Assembly: GCF_001610975.1 (NCBI RefSeq) | Contig: NZ_CP013342.1 | Coordinates: forward strand, 558,001 to 622,000 | Length of the DNA: 64,000 nt | Source of the DNA: Sphingopyxis terrae subsp. terrae NBRC 15098 | GTDB lineage: Bacteria; Pseudomonadota; Alphaproteobacteria; Sphingomonadales; Sphingomonadaceae | Reading direction: 5' to 3' | Shown: positions 57,717 through 64,000 of the stretch, one piece after another | Layout of the letters: each line of letters starts with the position of its first letter | Position numbering within the stretch: the first letter of the stretch is position 1 | Program-made: the position numbers and the translations under genes | The notes under the pieces: generated by a model | Told to the model about the DNA's origin: nothing | Databases searched by the model: none | What the model saw: only the letters and a program-made list of their open reading frames with translations

Positions 57717-58163
57717 ATGCCCGACTTTATCGCCAATATGGAACCGCACTGGGCGTGGCTTTCGCTCGGCGTCCTGCTTGCCGCCGCCGAAATCATCGCG
57801 CCCGGCTTTTTTCTGATCTGGCTCGGCGGCGCGGCAGTTATCACCGGCGTCGTCGCGTGGGTTTTGCCGATCGGCGTGCCGCTTCAGCTCGGCATCTTCG
57901 CCGTGCTGGCGGTGATCATCCTCTATGGTGCGCGCAAATGGCTGCGCGACAATCCGATCGTCTCGACCGACCCGCTACTCAACCAGCGCGGCGGCCGCCT
58001 CGTCGGTGAGGTGCTGACGGTGACCACGGCGATCGAGGACGGCCGCGGCCGCGCCCGGGTTGGCGACGGCGAATGGCCGGTGCGCGGACCCGACGCCGCC
58101 GAAGGCGCCAAGGTCCGCGTCGTCAGCGCCGACGGCGGCGTGCTGGTCGTCGAGGCGGTTTGA
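57717..58163 (+). CDS. NfeD-family membrane protein
   Basis: The 148-residue short-form NfeD has membrane helices (about residues 14-70, with LGVLLAAAEIIAPGFFLIWLG split over two) and a C-terminal OB-fold segment (GRARVGDGEWPVRG). In many bacteria NfeD proteins are encoded with SPFH proteins, as here 16 bases after one, and act with them. AGGGGA supports the start. Confidence 0.93.
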   Translation: MPDFIANMEPHWAWLSLGVLLAAAEIIAPGFFLIWLGGAAVITGVVAWVLPIGVPLQLGIFAVLAVIILYGARKWLRDNPIVSTDPLLNQRGGRLVGEVLTVTTAIEDGRGRARVGDGEWPVRGPDAAEGAKVRVVSADGGVLVVEAV

Positions 58164-58170
58164 TCCAAAT

Positions 58171-58254
58171 CGTCATTGCGAGGAGCCGAAGGCAACGCGG
58201 CAATCCAGCGTAGCGCAAACCTCTCTGGAGGGCTTCGCTCCGCTCGCAATGACG
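58171..58254. repeat. Inverted-repeat element with CGTCATTGCGAG ends, copy 2
   Basis: The 84-base element has the same 12-base ends (CGTCATTGCGAG and CTCGCAATGACG) as the copy after purL, with a diverged middle. It lies eight bases after the nfeD stop and before the convergent GNAT gene, where it may also stop transcription. Confidence 0.85.
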
Positions 58255-58260
58255 ACCAAT

Positions 58261-58791
58261 TCAGCCACCCCGCGGCCGCGAATAAATCCCCACCACATGC
58301 CCCAGCGCGTCGCTGTCGCCGATGCGGCGAAAGCCCAGTTTTTCGGCGACACGCTCCGATGCGGCATTGCCCGGATCGATGATGCAGCGCACCTCGGGCG
58401 CGTCGAGCGTCGCGTCGGCCCAGCCGAGCGCCGCGCTCATCGCCTCGGTCGCTAGCCCGCCGCCCCAATGGTCGGCGTCGAACGCCCAGCCCGCCTCGGG
58501 TAGATCCTCAAGTTCGGGGATGCCGCGGCAGAAATAGGAAAGCCCGCCCATGCCGATCAGCGCATTGCTGTCGCGGTCGGCGAACACCCAATAGCCAAAG
58601 CCCATTACCGGCCACAGCCCGGCAGAGCTCAAAAATTTGCCCCAGCTCACGTCCGGCGCACGCGGTTCGCCGCCGATGAAGCGCGTGACGCGCGGATCGG
58701 CCCACATTGCGATATGGACAGGCTTGTCCAAAAAATGCGGCGGGCGCAGGCGCAGCCGCGCGGTTTCGATCGTGGGAGGCGAGGTGATCAT
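58261..58791 (-). CDS. RimJ-type GNAT acetyltransferase
   Basis: The 176-residue protein opens IETARLRLRPPHFLDKP and has the acetyl-CoA motif region DHWGGGLATEAM followed by NAASERVAEKLGFRRIGD, standard for the RimJ/RimL group. The acceptor (a protein N terminus or a small molecule) cannot be told. It is in the same orientation as the next gene upstream, 31 bases away. Confidence 0.9.
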   Translation of the reverse strand: MITSPPTIETARLRLRPPHFLDKPVHIAMWADPRVTRFIGGEPRAPDVSWGKFLSSAGLWPVMGFGYWVFADRDSNALIGMGGLSYFCRGIPELEDLPEAGWAFDADHWGGGLATEAMSAALGWADATLDAPEVRCIIDPGNAASERVAEKLGFRRIGDSDALGHVVGIYSRPRGG

Positions 58792-58822
58792 CGTGCCGAC
58801 ATGCCCAGCGCGGCGGGCATGG

Positions 58823-59383
58823 TCAATCGGGGTCGAAGAAATGGTCGAACAGGTCGTGCAACACGGCCTTGCCGTCGACCTGCGGCCGGACGCGCAGCAC
58901 CGCCAGCGTATCGACGCGTGCCAGCACGTCGCAATGGTTCAGCACGAGATGATAGGCGGCGCGGTCCCTGAAATCGTGAAACAGGAGCATCGCGTCGGGT
59001 TTGCAGTGGACGATCGCCTGCAACAGGCAGGCGACACGAAAGCGCCCGTCGATCAGTACCGCGTCAGGGCTGCCGGTCAGGTGGCGCCAGATATGCGTGT
59101 GATAGCGCGGCCAATCGCGCAGGCGCGCCGGGTCGGTGGGCCGGCCCTCCGCATCGACCGGACCGATTTCGGGCTGATAGGGCGTGTAGCCCTCCGCCTC
59201 TTCGCCCAGTCGGCGCGCGATGGCGGCGAGCCGCTCGCGATCGCCGTCGACCGCCACGATCCGCCGGGCCTGCCGCGCGGCGACGAGCGTCGCCTCGCCG
59301 CATCCGAATTCGAGCAGCGATTGGCGTCCGGCGAGTTGCAGTTCGAGCTGCACGAGCTCGGTCGCGGTCCAGATCGATGGCAT
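58823..59383 (-). CDS. Class I SAM-methyltransferase-like protein
   Basis: The 186-residue protein has a Rossmann-type motif I (LLEFGCGEATLVAA) and acidic motif II (IVAVDGDRERL), which fit a SAM-binding fold. It continues with PDAVLIDGRFRVACLLQAI and MLLFHDFRDRAAYH, seen in a group of small methyltransferase-like proteins of unknown substrate. No membrane segment or signal is present. Confidence 0.82.
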   Translation of the reverse strand: MPSIWTATELVQLELQLAGRQSLLEFGCGEATLVAARQARRIVAVDGDRERLAAIARRLGEEAEGYTPYQPEIGPVDAEGRPTDPARLRDWPRYHTHIWRHLTGSPDAVLIDGRFRVACLLQAIVHCKPDAMLLFHDFRDRAAYHLVLNHCDVLARVDTLAVLRVRPQVDGKAVLHDLFDHFFDPD

Positions 59384-59448
59384 GAACGGTCCCCTGTTCC
59401 CCCCCCGCAGGAGATATGGGACTTCGCCGCAGCCGTCCAGCTATGGAA

Positions 59449-59518
59449 CACCCCCACGAAGGCAGAGACCCGGAGAGGGAGAGAGAGGCCTCTCCGGCCG
59501 CCCGCCTTCGCGGGGGTG
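59449..59518. repeat. Nested inverted repeats between methyltransferase and hydrolase genes
   Basis: The outer arms CACCCCCACGAAGGC (59449-59463) and GCCTTCGCGGGGGTG (59504-59518) pair at 14 of 15 bases. Within them CCGGAGAGG (59470-59478) and CCTCTCCGG (59489-59497) pair perfectly. This is a cruciform-prone, REP-like element that may terminate the upstream hydrolase transcript. Confidence 0.7.
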
Positions 59519-59521
59519 CCG

Positions 59522-59544
59522 GGCCGCGGCCTCAGGCCGCGGCC
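59522..59544. repeat. 11-bp perfect palindrome centred on a stop codon
   Basis: GGCCGCGGCCT and AGGCCGCGGCC flank a single C; the central TCA is the complement of the hydrolase TGA. It could form a strong hairpin at the 3' end of that message. There is no T run. Confidence 0.6.
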
Positions 59545-60425
59545 GTTGCCAGCTCGGGCGCACCCGACGAATGCGACGGCATCACCGCATCGGAATAATC
59601 GCTCTCGAATTTCTTGATGAGTTGGCGGTCGTCATGGTTCCAAGGGTGAAAGCCCGGCATGAAATAGGCCAGCCAGGGCAGAAAGCTTTTGCGCAGGATG
59701 CCCGGATAGCCGAGCATGAACCACCAGATGCGCGCGCTGACGCGCCAGCCGGTCAGCCCGTCCTGCTGCAAGAGCGCCTTCATGCCCCGGATGCGCTTGG
59801 GCCAGAAGCGCGCGGTGATCGCGACCATCATCAGCGACTTCGCCTTCCAGCGCCGCCAGCGGCTCCAGTCGCGCGTCGCGTGGAGCCAGGTGTCGTAAGC
59901 GACGCCCTTATGCTCGATTTCCTCGATCGCGTGCCATTTCCACAGCGCCGCCCATTCGGGCTCGGCGCCGTCGTACATCGCGGAATCCTTGAGCATGATC
60001 GCCGCCATCATCGCGGTATAATGTTCGAGCGCGATCGTCGCCATCAGGTTGACGATGGGCGGGCGCGTCTTGATGAGTTCCATCACATTGTCGACATCGG
60101 CCTCTAGCTCCGACAGGTCGTAGCCCGCCTCCGCCGCCTTGCGATTGAAGACGACATGTTCGCGGCTGTGAATGACTTCCTGCTGGGTGAAGGCGCGGAT
60201 TTCGCGCGCCAGCTTTTCGGGCACGCCGTCGCGGTGCGCCTTCACCGCCTCGATGAACATCGCCTCGCCTTTCGGAAAGGTGACCGACAAAGCGGTATGA
60301 AAAACCGAGGCGATCGGGTCGCCGTTCATCCACCAGCGCCCCTGCCGGTCGTCGCGGCCGAAGCGGCGATCGCGCGGGGTGATCGACAAATCCTGCGGCG
60401 TCGGCGTGCGGGAAAGGCTGGACAT
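59532..60425 (-). CDS. Metal-dependent hydrolase family protein (PF10118 type)
   Basis: The 297-residue protein matches the PF10118 group: FPKGEAMFIEAVKAH, EVIHSREHVVFN, ALEHYTAMMAAIML and WKWHAIEEIEHKGVAYD. The repeated Glu/His pairs suggest a ferritin-like di-metal site rather than a classical hydrolase fold. The true reaction is unknown. It is divergent from a TetR gene 74 bases away, the usual sign of regulation by that repressor. Confidence 0.9.
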   Translation of the reverse strand: MSSLSRTPTPQDLSITPRDRRFGRDDRQGRWWMNGDPIASVFHTALSVTFPKGEAMFIEAVKAHRDGVPEKLAREIRAFTQQEVIHSREHVVFNRKAAEAGYDLSELEADVDNVMELIKTRPPIVNLMATIALEHYTAMMAAIMLKDSAMYDGAEPEWAALWKWHAIEEIEHKGVAYDTWLHATRDWSRWRRWKAKSLMMVAITARFWPKRIRGMKALLQQDGLTGWRVSARIWWFMLGYPGILRKSFLPWLAYFMPGFHPWNHDDRQLIKKFESDYSDAVMPSHSSGAPELATAAA

Positions 60426-60491
60426 ATGGTTCTCACCGTCGAAAAGGGGGCTCAGGGCGTGGGGACGCCCGACGGGGCAAGAAATAGGAAT

Positions 60492-60511
60492 TACTTACAG
60501 TGGTGTCAATA
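60492..60511. promoter_or_regulatory. Operator-like repeat at the TetR start
   Basis: TACTTACAGTGGTGTCAATA overlaps the TetR start codon. Its core TTACA-N4-TGTCA has one mismatch from symmetry and shares 15 of 20 positions with the element upstream of coq4. It probably mediates autorepression. Confidence 0.6.
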
Positions 60512-61111
60512 GTAAAGAAACGGCTCAGCCCGGAGGAAAGCCGGTCGGTGGCGCTCGAGGCCGCGCGGCTGATCCTGATCGAGATGGGGCCGCAGGCGGT
60601 GACGTTGAAAGCCGTGGCATCGCGCATCGACCGCACTCACGCCAATCTGCTCCACCATTTCGGCAGCGCCGCCGGTCTGCAAAAGGCGCTCGCCGCCTAT
60701 CTCGCCGAAACGGTGTGCGGCACGATTGCTGCGAAGATGACGTCGTCGCCGCCGGGCGAACGCAATGTGCGCGAGATCGTCGACCTTGCCTTCGACGCCT
60801 TCGACAGCGGCGGCGCCGGGGCGCTCGCCACCTGGATGGCGGCGACGGGCAATGAGGACGCGCTCGACCCGATCCTCGATGCCATCCACCGCCTGATCGA
60901 CGGAACGGCGCCCGACGCGCACGAAAAGCGGCTGATGCACGAAGACACGTTGGCGCTCGTGCTGATGGCGATGGGCGATGCCCAGCTTGGCGGCCCGATG
61001 GCCGAAGCGCTGGGCCTGCCCCGCGATACCGCGCGCACGCTCGCGACCGAACTCATCACCGGCCGCATCGCCGCCTTCTGGACCGAACAGGGCGGCAAGC
61101 CCCCGCAATAG
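60500..61111 (+). CDS. TetR/AcrR-family transcriptional regulator
   Basis: The roughly 203-residue protein has an N-terminal TetR HTH (about 15-60): ALEAARLILIEMGPQAVTLKAVASRIDRTHANLLHHFGSA-like sequence, the last part being the recognition helix. The C-terminal domain (about 65-195) is helical and without recognised ligand residues. The start is GTG at 60500 (or 60503), with AGGA ten bases upstream. It is divergent from the PF10118 gene and probably controls it; a matching operator suggests coq4 is another target. Confidence 0.88.
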   Translation: MVSIVKKRLSPEESRSVALEAARLILIEMGPQAVTLKAVASRIDRTHANLLHHFGSAAGLQKALAAYLAETVCGTIAAKMTSSPPGERNVREIVDLAFDAFDSGGAGALATWMAATGNEDALDPILDAIHRLIDGTAPDAHEKRLMHEDTLALVLMAMGDAQLGGPMAEALGLPRDTARTLATELITGRIAAFWTEQGGKPPQ

Positions 61112-61235
61112 CGGGGCGCGCCGGCACGCGATATTTGCCCCCTTGAATCCCTTACGCCACGCGCCGATGTAAGGCGCCGAGGGGCAGCCCGCCGGTTCGC
61201 GGCGGGCATCCCGGATACTGAAGGACGAAATTTCC

Positions 61236-61886
61236 ATGATCGACCCGCTCGCCGCCCTTGTTCCCGTCGTCGTCGAACAGACGAGCCGCGGCGAACGCAG
61301 CTTTGACATCTTCTCGCGCCTGCTGCGCGAACGGATCGTCTTCGTGACGGGCGAGGTCGAGGACAATATGGCGTCGCTGATCGTCGCGCAGCTTCTGTTC
61401 CTCGAATCGGAAAATCCGAAGAAGGACATCTATATGTACATCAACTCGCCGGGCGGCGTCGTCACGGCGGGCATGGCGATCCACGACACGATGCAATATA
61501 TCCGCCCCCGCGTCGGCACCGTGTGCATCGGCCAGGCGGCGTCGATGGGCAGCTTCCTGCTCGCCGCCGGCGAACCCGGCATGCGCGTCGCGCTGTCGAA
61601 CGCCCGCATCATGGTCCACCAGCCCTCGGGCGGCGCGCGCGGCATGGCGTCGGACATCGAAATCCAGGCCAAGGAAATCCTGCGTATCCGCAAGCGGATG
61701 AACGACCTCTATGCGCAATATACGGGCAAGCCCTTGAAAGACATCGAAAAGGCGATGGATCGCGACACTTTCCTCGAAGCCGAGGAAGCGCGCGCATTCG
61801 GGATCGTCGATCATGTCTACGACCGCCGCCCCGCGCTCCCCGGCGACGAGGCGCCCAAGGAAATCAGCGAAGGTCCGACGCCCTGA
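61236..61886 (+). CDS. clpP: ATP-dependent Clp protease proteolytic subunit
   Basis: The 216-residue ClpP has the full catalytic triad: Ser103 in [11 protein letters not shown], His128 in MVHQP and Asp177 in DRDTF. The N-terminal region matches the usual propeptide-bearing forms. It forms the proteolytic chamber for ClpX, encoded 167 bases downstream. tig, which usually precedes clpP in alphaproteobacteria, is not here; a TetR gene is. Confidence 0.98.
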   Translation: MIDPLAALVPVVVEQTSRGERSFDIFSRLLRERIVFVTGEVEDNMASLIVAQLLFLESENPKKDIYMYINSPGGVVTAGMAIHDTMQYIRPRVGTVCIGQAASMGSFLLAAGEPGMRVALSNARIMVHQPSGGARGMASDIEIQAKEILRIRKRMNDLYAQYTGKPLKDIEKAMDRDTFLEAEEARAFGIVDHVYDRRPALPGDEAPKEISEGPTP

Positions 61887-61952
61887 CGCCGGCCAGCCCG
61901 CTTTCGGTAACCGCGTTTGTTGACGCCCCCGTTCGCGGGCCGTCGTCAGGTT

Positions 61953-61997
61953 GGACATGTCCCAATGTCACCTAATTGCCATATTGTAATTGGGTGA
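61953..61997. promoter_or_regulatory. Inverted repeats in the clpP-clpX gap
   Basis: GGACATGTCC (61953-61962) is a perfect 10-bp palindrome. Just after it TCACCTAATT (61968-61977) and AATTGGGTGA (61988-61997) pair at 9 of 10 bases around a 10-base spacer. They lie 57-100 bases before clpX and may control a separate clpX promoter. Confidence 0.45.
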
Positions 61998-62053
61998 TCG
62001 CGGGCTAGGATGAAGGACGGCAGCGCCCTTTTGCGGCTGCCAGAGGAAGATTT

Positions 62054-63322
62054 ATGACGAAATTGAGCGGCTCGGACAGCAAGAGCACTCTTTACTGCTC
62101 CTTCTGCGGCAAGTCGCAGCATGAAGTCCGCAAGCTGATTGCCGGCCCCACCGTGTTCATCTGCGATGAATGCGTCGAACTGTGCAACGACATCATCCGC
62201 GAGGAAATCAAGGGCGGGGTCGCCGCGCGCAAGGATGGCGCGGTGCCGACGCCGCTCGAAATCTGCCAGCACCTCGACAATTATGTGATCGGCCAGAACA
62301 CCGCCAAGCGCGTGCTGTCGGTCGCGGTCCACAACCATTACAAGCGCCTCGCCAATTCGGGCCGCGGCGATGATGTCGAACTGGCGAAGTCGAACATCCT
62401 GCTCGTCGGCCCGACGGGCAGCGGCAAGACGCTGCTCGCACAGACGCTGGCACGCTTCCTCGACGTGCCTTTCACCATGGCCGATGCAACGACCCTCACC
62501 GAAGCCGGCTATGTCGGCGAAGATGTCGAGAATATCATCCTGAAGCTGCTGCAGGCCAGCGACTATAATGTCGAAAAGGCGCAGCGCGGCATCGTCTATA
62601 TCGACGAAATCGACAAGATCAGCCGCAAGGCCGAGAATCCCTCGATCACGCGCGACGTGTCGGGCGAAGGCGTGCAGCAGGCGCTGCTCAAGCTGATGGA
62701 AGGCACCACCGCGAGCGTGCCGCCGCAGGGCGGGCGCAAGCATCCGCAGCAGGAATTCCTGCAGGTCGACACGACCAATATCCTGTTCATCGCGGGCGGC
62801 GCCTTTGCCGGCCTCGAAAAGATCATCGGCGACCGCCTGCAGGGCAAGTCGATCGGTTTCGGCGCGCATGTCGCCGGCCCCGACGAACGCCGCGCGGGCG
62901 AGGTGCTCAAGAATATCGAGCCTGAAGATCTCCTCAAGTTCGGCCTGATTCCCGAATTCGTCGGCCGCCTGCCGGTGATCGCGACGCTCGAGGATCTCGA
63001 CATCGACGCGCTGGTCAAGATTTTGGGCGAGCCCAAGAATGCGCTGATCAAGCAGTATAAGAAGCTGTTCGATCTCGAAGAAGTCGCGCTGACCTTCACC
63101 GACGACGCGCTAGTCGCGGTCGCCAAAAAGGCGATCGAACGCAAGACCGGCGCGCGCGGGCTGCGCTCGATCGTCGAGGCGATCCTGCTCGATACCATGT
63201 TCGACCTGCCCGACCTCACCGACGTGATCGAAATCGTCGTCGACAAGGACGTCGTCGAAGGCCGCAAGGCGCCGGTGCGCGTCTACGCCGACAAGGCGAA
63301 GGAAGCAGGCGACGCCGCCTGA
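62054..63322 (+). CDS. clpX: ATP-dependent Clp protease ATP-binding subunit ClpX
   Basis: The 422-residue unfoldase has the N-terminal zinc-binding domain (Cys15, Cys18, Cys37, Cys40). The AAA+ module has Walker A GPTGSGKT, Walker [10 protein letters not shown], the pore loop GYVGEDVE and sensor 2 GARGLRSI. The C-terminal LRSIVEAIL and the IGF-type loop fit ClpP docking. lon, the common next gene, is absent; a TonB-dependent receptor follows. Confidence 0.99.
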   Translation: MTKLSGSDSKSTLYCSFCGKSQHEVRKLIAGPTVFICDECVELCNDIIREEIKGGVAARKDGAVPTPLEICQHLDNYVIGQNTAKRVLSVAVHNHYKRLANSGRGDDVELAKSNILLVGPTGSGKTLLAQTLARFLDVPFTMADATTLTEAGYVGEDVENIILKLLQASDYNVEKAQRGIVYIDEIDKISRKAENPSITRDVSGEGVQQALLKLMEGTTASVPPQGGRKHPQQEFLQVDTTNILFIAGGAFAGLEKIIGDRLQGKSIGFGAHVAGPDERRAGEVLKNIEPEDLLKFGLIPEFVGRLPVIATLEDLDIDALVKILGEPKNALIKQYKKLFDLEEVALTFTDDALVAVAKKAIERKTGARGLRSIVEAILLDTMFDLPDLTDVIEIVVDKDVVEGRKAPVRVYADKAKEAGDAA

Positions 63323-63330
63323 GTCGAGTC

Positions 63331-63350
63331 GCGGCGCGCACCCGCGCCGC
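63331..63350 (+). terminator. Terminator-like hairpin after clpX
   Basis: GCGGCGCG and CGCGCCGC form a perfect 8-bp stem around CACC, eight bases after the clpX stop. The following GGTTTCG has only a weak T run. Confidence 0.55.
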
Positions 63351-63367
63351 GGTTTCGCCCCTGCCAA

Positions 63368-63510
63368 TGTTGCATTGCAGCAACAGTTGCACGAAAAAAC
63401 GCAGCGCTGCCTTTCGATAATTCTGCCGCAGCGACGGAAATTCGCGCTTTTTTGACCTTTTCCCGCGCCTGGGCGCCGGCGCGGCTTGCACTGTCACATT
63501 TGCTGTCACA
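63368..63510. promoter_or_regulatory. Upstream region of the right-hand TonB-dependent receptor
   Basis: TGTTGC-N6-GCAACA (63368-63385) is a perfect 6-bp inverted repeat. Further on TGTCACA occurs twice, 12 bases apart (63492-63498 and 63504-63510), the complement of the TGTGACA boxes upstream of the secreted TPR gene near 8.9 kb. These may be regulator sites; no promoter hexamers stand out. Confidence 0.4.
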
Positions 63511-63604
63511 ATCGTGCCACATGCGGGCTTCAGGGGCGCTCGCAGGTCAAGCGCGCCCCAAGCCGCGCGCCTGCCGAATGCCACAATCAAGGGGACAACC
63601 TGTC

Positions 63605-64000
63605 ATGAATTTCCGCAACACGCTCGCCGCTGGCGCCGCGCTGCTTCCGCTTGCGCTGCTTTCCACGCCGGCCTTTGCCCAGTCGACGGGCTCGGTCGAT
63701 TTCGACAACGAAATCGTCGTCACCGGCACCTCGGCGCAGGACGTCGCCGGCATCCAGTCGCCCGATACGTCGAAGGCGAAGTCGGTTCTGGGTCAGGAAG
63801 TGATCGCGCGTCAGAACCCCGGTCAGACCATTCTCGACACCATCAACCTGGTCCCGGGCGTCGTCTTCACCAACAATGACGCTTATGGTTCGTCAGGCGG
63901 TCAGCTGACCATCCGCGGCTTTTCGGCCGACCGCATCAGCCTGACCTTCGACGGCGTTCCGCTGAACGACTCGGGCAACTATGCCATCTATTCGAACCAG
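63605..64000 (+). CDS. TonB-dependent outer-membrane receptor, cut by the right edge
   Basis: The frame is open from the ATG at 63605 to the window end, giving 132 residues. Residues 1-25 are a signal peptide ending in TPAFAQ. EIVVTG at 36-41 precedes the start of the plug: SVLGQEVIARQNPGQTILD, NLVPGVVFTNNDAYGSSGG, LTIRGFSADRISLTFDGVPLNDSGNYAIYSNQ-type plug sequence. GGGG before the start supports it. The substrate is unknown. It is the second receptor of the window, unrelated in detail to the one near 5 kb. Confidence 0.93.
   Translation, partial: MNFRNTLAAGAALLPLALLSTPAFAQSTGSVDFDNEIVVTGTSAQDVAGIQSPDTSKAKSVLGQEVIARQNPGQTILDTINLVPGVVFTNNDAYGSSGGQLTIRGFSADRISLTFDGVPLNDSGNYAIYSNQ

Overview
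The window is GC-rich, densely packed bacterial chromosome from an alphaproteobacterium of the Sphingomonadaceae, most plausibly Sphingopyxis or a close relative. The grounds are the divL-tsaE-amgK cluster with a DivL-type tyrosine H-box, the PhyR/NepR general stress response pair, signal-peptide TonB-dependent receptors carrying an IVVTG motif, COQ4, an erpA-xth operon and a class II DAHP synthase. About 70 genes were assigned. I saw no tRNA or rRNA gene, CRISPR array, insertion sequence, prophage or obvious pseudogene. The species name is an inference from gene content.

Layout: 1-3.7 kb is a minus-strand operon (divL, tsaE, amgK cut by the left edge). 3.9-8.6 kb holds a large TonB-dependent receptor and ahcY. 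8.6-13.8 kb carries a small secreted TPR protein, YqgE, a peroxiredoxin, AMP nucleosidase with an overlapping SDR, and a divergent SRPBCC/ArsR pair around a perfect 20-bp palindrome. 13.8-20 kb has a desaturase, a GNAT-like protein, a DUF1800-DUF1501 pair and a class II glutamine amidotransferase. 20-27 kb is a minus-strand series: glnE-bcp-DUF455, an M23 peptidase with a clear terminator, then erpA-xth and a twin cyclic-nucleotide-binding protein. 27-28.2 kb holds phyR and divergent nepR with no ecfG beside them.

28.2-35.8 kb is a same-strand run: xseB, ispA, coaD, cyclophilin, queA, a PAS-GGDEF-EAL-PilZ protein, hemerythrin and tgt. The queuosine genes queA and tgt flank the c-di-GMP and hemerythrin genes. 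35.9-42.8 kb has two overlapping membrane genes, a small secreted protein, purL, a DUF72 protein, coq4 and a DUF418 protein. 42.8-48.1 kb is yfgM-bamB-der followed by TusA and Hpt genes, with panB upstream. 48.2-49.4 kb is a three-gene operon of two paralogous membrane proteins and an XRE regulator. 49.4-52.5 kb holds aldo/keto reductase, GDPD, ArsC-like and Popeye-like genes. 52.7-58.2 kb has the DAHP synthase with an overlapping 56-residue membrane protein, an M28 peptidase, a CitE-like lyase and an SPFH-NfeD pair. 58.2-64 kb has GNAT and methyltransferase-like genes, a divergent hydrolase/TetR pair, clpP, clpX and the start of another TonB-dependent receptor.

The most interesting signals are regulatory. 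A 20-bp operator-like sequence in front of coq4 recurs, with differences only in the spacer and one arm base, at the TetR gene 19 kb away. The ArsR palindrome covers its own start codon. NepR lacks an adjacent sigma gene. Two cyclic-nucleotide-binding proteins have no DNA-binding domain. A pair of inverted repeats sharing 12-bp ends follows purL and nfeD. Most of the window is ordinary core genome, and I found no convincing new defence or mobile system.
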